From: Ophioderma brevispina
Taxonomy: Eukaryota; Echinodermata; Ophiuroidea; Amphilepidida; Ophiodermatidae
Length of the DNA stretch: 64,000 bases
Direction: 5' to 3'
Assembly (NCBI GenBank): GCA_023653785.1
Contig: JAMKCH010001664.1
Location: forward strand, 42,515-106,514
A model generated the notes under the pieces. That model ran no database searches, was not told where the DNA came from, and worked only from the letters and a program-made list of their open reading frames with translations. Below, piece after piece: positions 1 to 11,215 of this stretch. The translations under genes and the position numbers were made by a program. Positions within the stretch are counted from its first letter, which is position 1. Each line of letters starts with the position of its first letter.

Positions 1-540
1 TTGGATAGTGACATAAAAGTTTACCTAAATTGGTCAGCTCCAGGTTGCCATGGCAACCATATCAAAAATCCGGCCTCATGGGTTTTTGCGCACTATACCC
101 ATGCGCCTTTTACCCAAGTTGGTGTTGTAAATGCAGTTACCGGTAGCAGTTACGTTTGTTCCCGGTTTCGCCAACCAGAGGCCCTGTTAAATTACCATGG
201 CAAACAAGATCATTATTCCCAGGTTTCAATTACTTTCAAACATGGGCTTCCTTATTTAATTAATTTTTGATGATGATTGTAAAGGATGTCAGGGAATACT
301 ATTTTATTAATTATGGTCCAGGCACTGTCGCGGTTCATATCGGCCGGGTGTGAAAGTAAATTTAGTCCTCCATGAGACACGTCCCGGGCCAACAGACACA
401 ACCGGTATCTATTTAAAGCGTGAAACGATTGTTGCGAGAAGAGTCAAATGTATCGGAGTGCCCTATACTTTACCGTTATAGCCGGAATGTGAGTACGGCG
501 GAATATAACTACCTCTACACCCAGGCAGTAGCACAATTTT
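1..540. other. Unassigned sequence at window start
   Basis: An open plus-strand frame runs through positions 1-270 (89 codons, opening on TTG). I recognise no domain in it, and its codon pattern does not stand out. The rest is low-complexity spacer without repeats that I can trace elsewhere in the window. It may be the end of a repeat or of an exon cut by the window edge. Confidence 0.3.
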
Positions 541-626
541 TTCGGGGGGGCGGGTCTTCAAAAAAAGGAACCTTGTTTTGAAAAAAATGGACCTAACCCC
601 CCTAATCTATAAATTTGTCCTTTTTG

Positions 627-1480
627 GTCGACGTTTTTTGAACATTCTAATCACCAAAAAGACTGGAACTTTTCGTCATTCTAAATTTTGCGACTTTGAA
701 GGCTCAAAAGTATTAATTAAGTAAAATCAGATAATCTTCTGTTCCAAACAAAAAAACTGGCACCTTTTTGTTTGAATAAGCGTAAAGTGTTCTTAATAGA
801 TCGTATATCAAGATGTCTGCGGGGTTGGGTGCGGGACCCGCGCGAAGCCCCGGCGCGAAGCGCGGAACCCTTGGAATTTTCGCTTTCCAAAACGCATTTT
901 CACATGCAAATTTGATAGAAGAACAACTTGGAAATTGTAAGTTATTCACTTTACATGTGTATATGGCTTTTTAATGCGTATAGGTATGATCGACGTTTTT
1001 TGAAAAAAATATATAGTTGAGGGGTTAAATTTTGTTTGAATTAAGCTTAATGTGTTCGTTGTTGATAGCTCGTATTTCAAGCTGTCTGGGGGTGGGTGGG
1101 TGAGGGAGGGGTGTCCACCCTCCGTGCAAAAGACGCGCGGAACTCTTGCAATATTCACTTCCCAAAACCACATTTTCTATTCAAATTGATTTAGAACGCT
1201 TTTGAATGAAATTGTAAGTGGTTCACCTTTCACATGTGTTATATGCTTTTTAATGCTTATAGGTCGATCAAGTTTTCAAAAGTTGATGGGTTAAAGTTTT
1301 GTTTGAATTAAGCACAATTCGTTAATGGATAGTTGCGTAATCAAGCGTCTGGGTGGGTGCGGGAGGGGGTGTCCCCCTCCCGACCTCCCGCGCGAAGCCT
1401 GAATCCTTGAGATGTTCGCTTTCCCCAAAACACAATTTCCCCATGAAATTTGATATAGAACAATTTGAATAATGTTATAG
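627..1480. repeat. Tandem repeat, about 270-bp unit, about three copies
   Basis: Three diverged units follow each other. Each has a purine-rich GGGTGGGTG stretch, then a GCGCG(G)AA segment, then a CGCTTTCC(C)AAAAC segment, then an AT-rich stretch ending in ATGC(G/T)TATAGG. The GCGCG anchors fall near 861, 1134 and 1389, so the period is about 255-272 bp. A GGTCGACGTTTTTTGA block near 627 and a similar one near 989 mark unit starts. No coding content is evident. Confidence 0.75.
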
Positions 1481-1697
1481 GGATGATTTAGGGTTTTAAA
1501 ATTTTTAATAATATTGTAGGTTTGGTTTTTTATTTGGGGTTAACATTTTTACACGCTCAAGTGGTAATGCATAGTAGTAAGGTAGCGTAAGGGTAGTTCA
1601 CTGTAATAAAAAAAATTACTGGAAATTTTACAGTTAAAATCCTGGCAGCAATTCTGCCAACAAAGTACCGTAAAATACAGTATAATGTTAACATAAA

Positions 1698-2271
1698 TTA
1701 AAGGGATTAGCAGCGATAATGCGAGAGGAGGAGAAGAGAGGAGGAAGTAGAAAAAAATGTGGAAATGCATGTTTTTTTTTAACTTCTAAAATCAAGGATA
1801 AGTGTGTACAATTTCCATAGTATCTGCTGTAATGTAGAAACAAACCATCAATAATGAAACAATGAAGATTTGTCATAAGTCTCCCAAATAGAACATTAAG
1901 CGACACGGAGTCTCAAAAAAGCTGCAATAAACAGATGATTGTGGTTACACCAGTACAGAATTAAATAAAGATCAATAATGTTTGTGTTTGAGGTCAAAGT
2001 ACAGGTCATGGTACACCCAATATCCGATGTGAAAATCTGTGATATTCATTGGGGAAAGGCTTTTTGATCACAAGTCGGCGGAATTTGATACGCACCGTAT
2101 AGAAATTAAGAATCAGATAAAAGTACTGCATTGCCTTGGAAGACACGGCATTCAAGCCAACCACTTGAGGTTATGTCGCCATATCCATGCCAGTCACAAA
2201 AAATATGAAAATATGAATTTTGATGATTTTTTTTATGATTTCGATTAGCACATCGCTGCTAATCCCTTTAA
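1698..2271. mobile_element. Short DNA transposon (MITE) with perfect 20-bp inverted ends at TTAA
   Basis: The left end TTAAAGGGATTAGCAGCGAT (1698-1717) is the exact reverse complement of the right end at 2252-2271. Read as a TTAA target duplication, the element proper is 1702-2267 with AGGGATTAGCAGCGAT termini. TTAA targets are typical of the piggyBac and Kolobok groups. The 535-bp interior has small open frames but nothing I recognise as a transposase, so it is a non-autonomous copy. Confidence 0.8.
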
Positions 2272-2387
2272 TCAAACCGCTTAAAACATATTATATTGGG
2301 GTTACTACAGAGATTGTGCAATGTGTGGGGAATAAAAAAGCACTGTCGAACACCCAACTTAGTAGGCCTTCACAATTTTTTACCGTG

Positions 2388-2780
2388 CATATACTGTAAA
2401 ATTTACAGTTTGTTTGTTCAAAAATGGTATTACCTTCAAACTGTAAAATATACAGTACATTTGAATGAAAACCTTGTAAAAAGCTATCTTTTTACGGGGT
2501 TTTTTTGACAGAAATTGCTGGCCCCGGATTTTACTGTAACAATTTACATTATTTTTTCCCTGTAAATTTTTAGTACTTTAATAGGTGAATAATTGAAAAA
2601 TTCATAATAGGTGGTCATAATGATGTTGGTACTCATTAAATTTCGAATAAGGTCTTCACTTTGAGAGTTTGTCATTATAGGCCTTGAAATTGGACTACAT
2701 TTACAGTATTTTCCTGTATTTCCAAATTACAGCAAATACTGTAAGTTTTGGGAAGTTTTTACAGTATTTTTTCTGTAAAA
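2388..2780. repeat. Palindromic TACTGTAAA / TTTACAGTA cluster
   Basis: The motif TACTGTAAAATTTACAGT and its half-sites recur at about 2388, 2438, 2532, 2558, 2700, 2738 and 2757 in both orientations. This is a degenerate foldback-type repeat. Similar ACTGTAAA-rich repeats are common in animal genomes and are usually remnants of small DNA elements. Confidence 0.65.
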
Positions 2781-2839
2781 TTGGTAGTTTAAGTTTACAA
2801 TGTACAAGAATTGGTCGCAACGTTCAATGACCAATTTGT

Positions 2840-3302
2840 CGTCATTTCTCAAACCAGGACGAAGGTGACTTGCCATTTGGCTAATCCACAATTGTCTAAT
2901 GGCCAGTTTGTCTAACTCCAATTGGGGTAATACATTTTTATCTAAATAACCATTTAGGCCTACAAACCCATTTGTCTAATAGCCATGTAGTCCTAAATTA
3001 TTCATCTGGTCTAACTCAATATCGTCCCCTAATATTCATATCGTTCGTCTATAACCGAATTGGTATATGCCGATTGGGGTCTAATACCCATCTGGTCCTA
3101 ATAATGTCATTTGGTTCTATATACATGTGGGTCTACATCATTTGGCCCTAATATCCCTTTGTCCTAAATCCAATGTGTCTAATATTCATCTAGTCTAATA
3201 TTCATTTGGTCTAAATACCCTTTGGTCTAATGCCCATTTTTTCTAATTCCAATTTGTCTAATGTTCATATTTGGTCTAATTCCATTTGGTCTAATATTTA
3301 TA
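2840..3302. repeat. Degenerate minisatellite, CATTTGGTCTAAT type
   Basis: Variants of CATTTGGTCTAAT plus a short variable spacer repeat through the interval with a period of roughly 12-21 bp, becoming most regular near 3190-3300. The reverse-complement form of the same motif makes a second array at 43140-43545. Apparent reading frames here are by-products of the repeat. Confidence 0.75.
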
Positions 3303-3905
3303 TCCATGATACTTAATGGCTCGAATCCGTGATCAAGATTTTTTTTTTGAAAGAACAAAGAAAAAGTAGGGAATTTAAATAGAAAGTACATAAGTAAGAA
3401 ACGAGAAAAATAGGGTGTATTTTGGCCTATTTTAAAAGCATAATTTAAATAATGAAATATTAAATCTGTTTCTCTATGTGACCCATCCACCTTTCACAAG
3501 TAGTAAGTATGGTCCATATGGACATTGCCTTCTATAAATGATAGGCTTTGGAAATGAGTAGGGTGGTATACATTTGGTCTGTGAACGTTGCCGTACATTT
3601 CCTGTCAGTTTTGTGGTTCTTTTGGTCTGTGTATTCTTGTATTGGGTGTAATGGTGTATATTTCCTGCTTTTAACCCGTAGCTGGAGCAGACATTTGTAA
3701 CACATCTCAGTACAAAAGGTTCGAGTGATTAATATGTGTGACAGGGACCCATTAAACTTGATTCTTAAGTGCAGCAAATAGTTTGACTTAAGGAAAGGGG
3801 CAGAAAAAAGTTTGATAAAAGGGTTACAAATTCTTAAATTGATCACAATATGTTGAAAAGTAAGAAATAATACTATTATAGAAAAAGATACAATATAAAC
3901 ATATG
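3302..3905. other. AT-rich spacer, nothing recognised
   Basis: The interval is AT-rich and carries a 104-codon minus-strand open frame at 3532-3846 that I cannot relate to any family. No inverted ends, tRNA boxes or retrotransposon motifs are visible. Confidence 0.4.
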
Positions 3906-3907
3906 AG

Positions 3908-4022
3908 TGATTGTGTTTGTGTGTGCGTGTGGTCTGAGGGGTGGGTGGTTCTGGGGGGGGTGGGGATTAAAAATTTTAAAATTGTGGGTGTGTGTGTGTG
4001 TGTTGTGTGTGTGTGTGTCCCA
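3908..4022. repeat. (GT)n microsatellite with a G-rich interruption
   Basis: GTGTGTGT runs at about 3916-3932 and 3988-4018 flank a GGGGGGGGTGGGG segment near 3953-3965. The GT strand could form Z-DNA or slipped structures. No gene is involved. Confidence 0.9.
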
Positions 4023-4029
4023 TGGGTTT

Positions 4030-4815
4030 GTCTTATCACAATGGTTACAAAGTATCACTTGCGTCATCTATAGAAAATAATTTTGAAAAATTATAGGCCG
4101 GCTAAGAGGATTGCATTGTGGACACGCTGTAAACACAGGTTGCTAATTCCTCGTTTCGTGTGATTGTGAATGTGTCCTGTAGCGTATTCGCGTTCATGGG
4201 TGGTTAGGAGCCCCCTATTCATTCTGGTTTTGACATACGGTTCATGTGTACCTCAGCTGGTATCATAACGGGGGCTCAAACTACAATTCGTAAGCATGTT
4301 GCTTACTATAGTCTTCATGCTGTTTTTCTTGGTTATGTAGTTCCTCTATTGTAAATTTGCAGGAAATTCTTAAATTGAAAGTATACATACCTTAATTCCA
4401 AAATAAAAAAAAAATGTTGTAAAAGGTTTGTTGATTTGTCAACCCACGACACCTATATGAGCCTTCAACTAGTCCAACTACAAAAGTTGATCAGTTCTAT
4501 TTTTCTTTGAGATTTTCGATGTCGTTTTGATTAGTATAAGAAATTAAAAAAAAAAAAAAAAACTTGTTATTTTTTTTAAATCAGGCCGGCCATGATGCTT
4601 GCGATCCCGCTTTAGGTTTTACGTGTAGTGCATTATTTCCGACCTATACAGGTATTATCAAGAAATGAGTCCTGACAAAATATGGGAGATTGCATTCTTC
4701 GACGCAATTAAAGAAGTCATTTATACCGGATGCCAACAGCAGATAACACACACTCCGTCTCCAAATCATTTGTATTACAATATATAAATATCTCATTGGA
4801 GACAATAGATTTACA
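4030..4815. other. AT-rich spacer with poly(A) and poly(T) runs
   Basis: The interval contains homopolymer A runs (about 4407-4416 and 4546-4561) and T runs but no repeat or coding signature that I can support. Confidence 0.4.
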
Positions 4816-4864
4816 TTATAGCCAAGTGCCCGAAACTTGGGCTTATCACACCTAGAGGCTTAAT

Positions 4865-5185
4865 CTAAAGGATAAGTATATATTTTAGTCCGTAGTGCCA
4901 AAAACCTAACCATCACACTAATGGGCAAACAACTAGGAGAAATATATAGATTCAGGTTTGTCGCAACTTAGTTGAACAGTTTATTACATTATATATATGA
5001 AAGTGTAAGTTGCGTATTAAAAGTTTAAGGATATAAAAACATATATTTTAGCGGAGTGCAAAACGTAACTATCACACCTAATGGCTAACACTGGGATAAA
5101 TATAGGATTCATTTTTTCGCAACTTATATTGAACCTTTTATCGTCATTAGATTAAGAAACGTAACAGTTGCGTATTAATGTATTG
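4865..5185. repeat. Tandem repeat, about 160-bp unit, two copies plus fragment
   Basis: Two copies share a TATATTTTAG start, a TATCACACCTAATGG-like block (near 4910 and 5070), a TTCGCAACTTA block and a GTTGCGTATTAA end (near 5007 and 5166). Spacing between equivalent blocks is about 160 bp. A partial match to the CACACCTA block lies near 4848. Confidence 0.7.
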
Positions 5186-5699
5186 CGCGTGTTGAAAACT
5201 GCACATACACAAGGCATCCTTAAATAGGCTATTTTCCCGGGCAGGGTACACCCGCCCAAGTACCGAAGGTGCTACTTGAGGCGCGAAAATTAGAATTTAC
5301 TAACATTGCTAATTGATAGCTGAGCACTTATGCGAATTTAATGGGATCCCAGATGATAATGAATGATTTTTCATGGAAGGGGGCTTACCCCAAACCAAAT
5401 TCCACTCTTATTACAGAAAGTACAAATGTATTTGAAAATTAGTTTCTTTGAATGTGAATTTTTAGGTGAAATATAGACAAGCTAAACTACAAGATGACAA
5501 CTCCCAAGTGAAGGAAATACACGTCCGGACAGAATTAGGTAGGGGGGGGGGGAGGTTTTAAAAATAGTTATAAAAATATGCCGAATCCCAACAGCGACCG
5601 GGTCTTGATGAGCGGCGCTGAGGAAGCGGAATGACAAAACGTTGCCAAAAAGCGAGATGAGCAGAACACACACGGGACAGGTGGGGGGACCAAGGTGAT

Positions 5700-6910
5700 A
5701 GGTCGAGCGTTAAAGGGCAAGCAAGGCGCTCGAGTTCATTGGCTCCACGAAAATGCGTGTAGACAAAAGGGGTGCATTACGGTTGCCACGCATCGGAAAC
5801 CGCTATATGGTGTAAAAACTCGAATGGACGCATCACATGCCGTGGTGGCGCAAGTGATTAGCACATCCGAGATCAAACGGAAGGTGTGGGTTCTGTCCCA
5901 TCCACAGCAAGGTCATTTTGCGATTAATTAATGCTAAGTCCGCCGCTGTAATCAATTTCTCTAGATAGGTATGTATTTCTTCATGGCAGTCAGTAAAAGA
6001 GTAATTCACAAGGAGGCTTTAAGTAGCTCATGTCTCACATATGCTTATAATATTTCGATGTGCGTGTGTATCAGAATGACTGATCACCTCGTGATAGGAG
6101 GCATTACGCATCGAACGCTATCGGTGTAGAACTCTAATGGACCCATCACATGCCATGCCGTGGTGGCGCAATTGCTTAGCGCAATTCCGAGATCTAAAAC
6201 GGAAGGTTGTGGGTTCTCGTCAATCCACAGCAAGTTCATGTTGCGATTAATAATGCTACGTCCGCGCTGTCATCAATTTCTTCACAATAATGTATTTATT
6301 TCTTTTTAATTGGCAGTAATCACAAGGGTGGTTTAAGTTAGCTCCATTTCTCACATATGCTTTATAAATTATTTCGAGTTGCTTGTGTATCAGAATGATT
6401 GATCACTCGGATATGGACGGAATTACGCTCTGAACGCTTTAGGGTGTTGTGTAGAAACTTGAATGGACCCATCACATCCCGTTGTGGCGCAATTGATTAG
6501 CGCAGCGAGATCTAAACGGAACGGTGGGGTTCTGTACCATCTCCACAGCAAGTTCATTTTTTGCGATTAATAATGCTACGTCGGCGTTGTCATCAATTTC
6601 TCACATATATGTATTTATTCTTCATGGCAGTAATTAACAAGAGGTTTAAGTAGCTCAAATTTCTCAAATATGCTTATAAATATTTCCGAGTTGCTTGGGA
6701 TCAGAATGCTGATAACCTCGTTGATATGGACGGCAATACGCCTCGAACGCTATGGTTGTAGAAACTCTAATGGACCCCATCAACATTGCCGTGGTGCGAG
6801 ACGCAATTGATTAGCGCACCGAGATCTAAACGGAAGGTTGTGGGTTTAGTCCATACACAGCAAGTTCGTTTGCGATTAATAATGCTCTGTCCACGCTGTA
6901 ATCAATTTAT
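5700..6910 (+). repeat. Tandem array of tRNA-promoter (SINE-like) units, about 315-bp period
   Basis: Four head-to-tail units carry a tRNA-like head beginning CCGTGGTGGCGCAATTGATT (near 5841, 6158, 6480 and 6790). Each head has an A-box-like TGGCGCAATTGATTAGCGC, an anticodon-arm-like GAGATCTAAACGG, and a B-box region GGTTGTGGGTTC-(G)-TCC followed by CCACAGC. The order and the GGTTGTGGGTTC string resemble tRNA-Arg(UCU). The remaining 240 bp or so (ATTAATGCTACGTCCGCGC, TCATGGCAGTAAT, CTCACATATGCTTATAAAT, CAGAATGACTGATCAC) is also conserved between units. The last unit stops in an AT microsatellite. Whether this is a SINE amplified in tandem or a satellite that acquired a tRNA head cannot be told from one locus. 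Confidence 0.8.
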
Positions 6911-6972
6911 ATATAGATATTATTATATATTATATTTTATATATATATATATTATATTATATATATATATTT
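6905..6972. repeat. (AT)n microsatellite
   Basis: TATATATA and TTATATTATA runs cover the interval at the end of the truncated fourth tRNA-headed unit. Confidence 0.9.
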
Positions 6973-6999
6973 TCTCATCCTTAAAAAAATGTTTTTTCA

Positions 7000-8480
7000 G
7001 ACAGGCGTCAATCAAACCAAAAAAACTGAGCGCGTGTTAATAACAAGCAAATCATAGCTGTAACACAAATTTCAAGCACAACATTCAAGCTAATTATAGA
7101 GGTTCACAGTTGAGTGAAATAGATAAAACGTGGAGAGAAGCATTCCATCCTTCCAGCAAATCATACGATATTAGGACAAACTCCAACAATGAGTAACCCA
7201 GCTACATCCCTACATCTTCAATTGTAAAGAGCCCCAGCGATACTTAAACTACCACACGTAAATGTTAAATCCACACAAAGGACACACTTAACAAAGCTGC
7301 AAATGACAACTATGCAAACATTAGAAATGACAGTAAGGAGGCATTAAAGGGAAGGACGCCAAGAAAAGAATTCCCGAAATTTTGGTGGAAAAAATTCATA
7401 ACGAAATTTAGGATCCAGAGGATGAACCAAAACGATTCACTTTACCACAAAAGGTACTTGGTATTGAGGCTGACGATCATTAAAGCTTAGTTAACGCCAG
7501 GCTTAAGGACACACCAAATAAAAATCAATGTCACGTATACTGGAATCACGAATATTACAAGTACGTACCCAACAGCATGAAACCAGCATTTGAACTAATT
7601 ATCAACTTACCACCAATAATGTAAACTCCACGTGCACGCCGGCTTGAGCCACTAAAACCAGATTGACGCCTTAAGTTAAAAACGAAAAAATTGACCTTCT
7701 AGATTTGAAATTGTGCATCTGTAAAACACTCATCATTGAGAGATGACCAAATAGAAATATAAGGATTAAAACCATACGTAGGCCAAATGGACATGAAAAA
7801 CCACGGACCCCACAAATACAAGGTTTCAAGAAAAAATACCACAAAACTCAACATGCCATAACAAACAAATTACCAAAATCAAAAATGAATAAGGAATCTG
7901 AAAGACGCTGACGATCTAGAGGTTCATCCACCCCAAAAGGTTTGCAAGACCAAATCAGAAACATAATGGGAAAAAACGATTTAAAAAACCTAGATGACAA
8001 ACAAAATTGATCAGGCTTACCGCCAAAGAATCAAGCATACAAAAAGGGACGCCGGCCACAATACATTCAGGGAGCCAAACGCCACGAATGCACTTTCCCC
8101 AGGCCTACGATACCCAGTTCTTAATGATTAACAAATTGCACCAATAACTTAAAATTAGCATCGCTCATATGAACCTGTTAGCGACTTATGATAAAAATTA
8201 TTAACTATTTGATAGCTGAACATATAAAACTCGAACGATGAAGATAAAACTCACTCAGCACTTCAACTACGGACTCTACCTAGCTCTAACCCATATCTAT
8301 GGGTGCTCTAGCTGTCTTATATGTATAGGAAGTAGCAAACTCATTTAACTGCCCAAAAGCATCAGGACAATATCATACGACAAAGGACATCCATTTGGCT
8401 TACCACTGAGCCCCACCCTTCTTAACAAGAGGGGGGTTAGTCAGTAGACACACGTAACTGTTTGTGCAGAAAGTTACAGA
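7000..8480 (+). other. Strand-asymmetric A+C-rich block, possible retroelement remnant
   Basis: For about 1.5 kb the plus strand is strongly enriched in A and C over T and G, unlike its neighbours. Such asymmetry is typical of the coding strand of reverse-transcribing elements. A short open stretch near 7370-7480 reads KEFPKFWWKKFITKF, and another near 7500-7620 reads CHVYWNHEYYKYVPNSMKPA. I cannot match either with confidence to a known polyprotein. Frames are broken throughout. No LTRs or target duplications were found by eye. Confidence 0.35.
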
Positions 8481-8574
8481 ACTATTACAATTAACGAAAA
8501 TGTAATACTTGGACGTTACGGCGACAAAACATCCAAACCGGTCCGCCACCTCCGTACTGAAACCCTATACTCAC

Positions 8575-9076
8575 TCTCCGTCAGTTGATTCTGAACAAAA
8601 CTCTGGATACGCGAGTAACCCGGAAGTGTTTGAGGCGAACGCTTGAAACCGGGAATCCAATACGCAAAACCACAGACGCGTGCGTGCCATTTGATTTCAG
8701 AATTATGACGGCCGATATATAATTCACACAACTCACCAATCTAATATACTTGCAACACAAACCGCACTCAACCCCCGCTGAGTATGAGTACTGAACACGA
8801 ATATCAAATACACAAAGCACCTACAAAACAAGCTCACCAATGTACCAACGAAACATTATTCTCTTCGCACAGTGTTTTCTGATACAAATTCTGAACAATT
8901 CTGGCTACGCCCGTAACCGGACGCGTGTTTGTACGAGACGCATGACGGCCTGTAATCCAATACGCAATCACAGGGCCTCGTACGTGCCACTTTGTTTTCA
9001 GAAATTATGACGGCGATTATAATTCACACAATCTCCCCAATATGATAGCACTTGCCACAACACGCTCAGACCCCCC
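8575..9076. repeat. Diverged tandem pair, about 300-bp unit
   Basis: Two units share TTCTGAACAA(AA)(C/T)TCTGG(A/C)TACGC, CCAATACGCAA, CGTGCCA, TTTCAGAA(A)TTATGACGGC and TATAATTCACACAA. They begin near 8589 and 8888. The second unit abuts the left end of the inverted-repeat element at 9078. Confidence 0.7.
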
Positions 9077-9077
9077 T

Positions 9078-9774
9078 CGGCCCTTTATGGCCAGACTACG
9101 TAACTCGAATTTTGACTTTTTGAGATAAGTTATTTCTTTCTTGGCAATTTGGGGGCGCTGCTTTCATTTCATAAAATTTAATATGCCCAGAAATGTCTTC
9201 CATCTGAGATATCACATCCTAACTCGGGTGCGTTTTTGCCATTCGTACGGTATTTCTTCGGCAAAACTGCGTATCTCGTACGTGGTAACTTCCTCTCAAA
9301 AACTCAGCCGTATTAATTTCATGGCAAAACTAACGTAACTCTGAATAACGTATTTTTGCCATAAAAAACTTTTTATGAATGCCAGTGTTTTTGCTAAACA
9401 CATCAATAGGCACTACAAGAGGGTAAGGTCAAACTAAAAAAGGAAGATCAAACTACATGTTGCAAACATGGTCAGAATTATATTTCTATTTGTAAAATTA
9501 TTGTTGTGTCTATTCATTGAAATATACATGTGTATTTTGACCCAACTGCTCTGCCCTAAATTTTTATGGCAAAACTACGTAACTTGACAAATTGTGTTTG
9601 TAAATTCTGAATGTTTAATCATTACCACTCCAAAATTGATGGATATACAGATAATGATATCTAATAAATATATGACTACTTTTTATGTATACGAAAATGC
9701 AAATGGGCAACTTTAAAGGTAAATCTCTCAAAACGCCGAATTTTTGAGATACGTAGGTTGCCATAAAAGGGCCG
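9078..9774. mobile_element. Non-autonomous DNA element with about 40-bp inverted ends
   Basis: The left end CGGCCCTTTATGG (9078-9090) continues with CCAGACTACGTAACTCGAAT. The right end, read on the minus strand from 9774, is CGGCCCTTTTATGGCAACCT followed by ACGTATCTCAAAAATTCGGC. Both begin with the same 13-14 bases and keep pairing for about 40 bp with mismatches. Subterminal GGCAAAACTACGTAACT motifs recur inside (near 9308 and 9570) in both orientations. No transposase is visible. A target duplication is not clear because of flanking C runs. Confidence 0.7.
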
Positions 9775-10689
9775 CAAATGTCATCTACATTTTACTGTTA
9801 ACCTTATTACCAATACCACCTTATGCATAAATTGTGCCAAATTAGGTTTTTAACTTATTAAGTCTTTAAGCATTTTGCTGCCCCCCTGGTTGATGAGTAC
9901 TGAAATCAGTGGTTGACATGACAAAGTCAGTATTCCATGGTGTGGTGGAGTTGTTGGTTGTATGGGTGGGGGGTATCAGGTATTGAATGGATACAGGATC
10001 CAATGGTTGGGTGATGGGTGATGGAGCCAGTGGTTGATGGAATCGTGGCGTCAGCAGGGGATTCAGTTTGTTTGCATTAGTAGGCCAGCGTGCATTTAAT
10101 TTGGAGAGGCCTTTGCCGTAAATTTTGGTTGTTGTTTTTCCTTTTTTTTTTACTGAGTAGATTTTGCATTTTTTAGACCAAAACAGATGATAGAAAAACG
10201 TTTCAATTTTTATAAGAATCATATTTTTTTTGTTTTATAAACTAATAATGGACAATATTAATATGTTTTGCACGGTCTTGACTTGGCCATTTAGCCCATT
10301 TGAGCAATTTTCTTTCTGGGGAACCCTTTTCATTTCTTTTTTTTTAAATTAAAATAAAAAGTGCATTTTTTGATTAGGTTTTTTGGACAACCTACTGAAA
10401 CAAACTTGATTTTTTTGTTGGCCTACAATGAACAAAATCACTGGCTATAGGCCTATTTCCCTAACATTCCTTTTGGAAAAAGACTACATAACCTGACGAT
10501 CAACCTGCAAAAAAGGTGGTAGTCATTATTTTTCCTTGTTAGATCTAGGGGCAAGTTCTCCCTAAAAACAAGACGGGTCCGCTCCGTGATTTTGAAAAAG
10601 TGGAAAAATGCATTTAGGGACCTTAGGTGATATGGGATTTCACTTATAGTAGGGGAATCCATTGGTGGCATATTGAGGAAACCCTACTC

Positions 10690-11215
10690 CAAGATTCACT
10701 AAAAGGTTTGAGAAGTGTTTCTGGACAATGTCAATTGTGCTGATTCCGAGATGCACCATGCAAATTTGTCAGTTGGTGGGATGGAGTTTAAGGGCATTCC
10801 CCGTTTTGGGTTCCTTAATTTATTTAAATATAGCTTTATGAAAACCATGTCAAGATCTAACTAATTTAACTAAAGGGTTTTTAGAAGTGCTTTTATGTCA
10901 ATTTGAGGGTGCTGATTTTAAAAAGACACTTACAAAATTCAACACATTGATGAAAAATGGGGTTTTTAAAGGGGAATTACCAGTTTCCTTATTTTTTTTA
11001 AATATAGCGTTATCACACCATGCGCATTCACTTATTTGACTGAAAGGTTTAATAAGTGTTTTTGGACAATTCGCGGGTGCTGATTCCAAATAGTGACCAC
11101 GCAAATTTTCAAGTTGGTGGAAAGTTGATTTTAAAGGGGCATTACCCAGATTCTCTTATTTTTTGAAATAATAGCTTTATGAAACCATGTGCAATATTCA
11201 CTAATTTGACTAAAG
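10690..11215. repeat. 170-bp satellite cluster, copy 1
   Basis: Units with ACTAAAGGTTT, GTGTTTTTGGACAATT, GGGTGCTGATT, TTAAAGGGGCATTACCC and ATAGCTTTATGAAACCATG recur with anchors near 10700, 10873, 11042 and 11211, a period of about 169-173 bp. The period is nucleosome-sized, as in many satellites. The cluster was carried along in the larger duplication (copy 2 at 14325-14850). Confidence 0.75.

Noticed and set aside
3824..4067. His/Thr-rich open frames
   Set aside because: They are translations of the (GT)n/(AC)n microsatellite.
5700..6910. CRISPR-like or bacterial repeat array
   Set aside because: Units of about 315 bp with tRNA-like boxes in a eukaryotic repeat context are a SINE-like tandem array. 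There are no short repeats with unique spacers.
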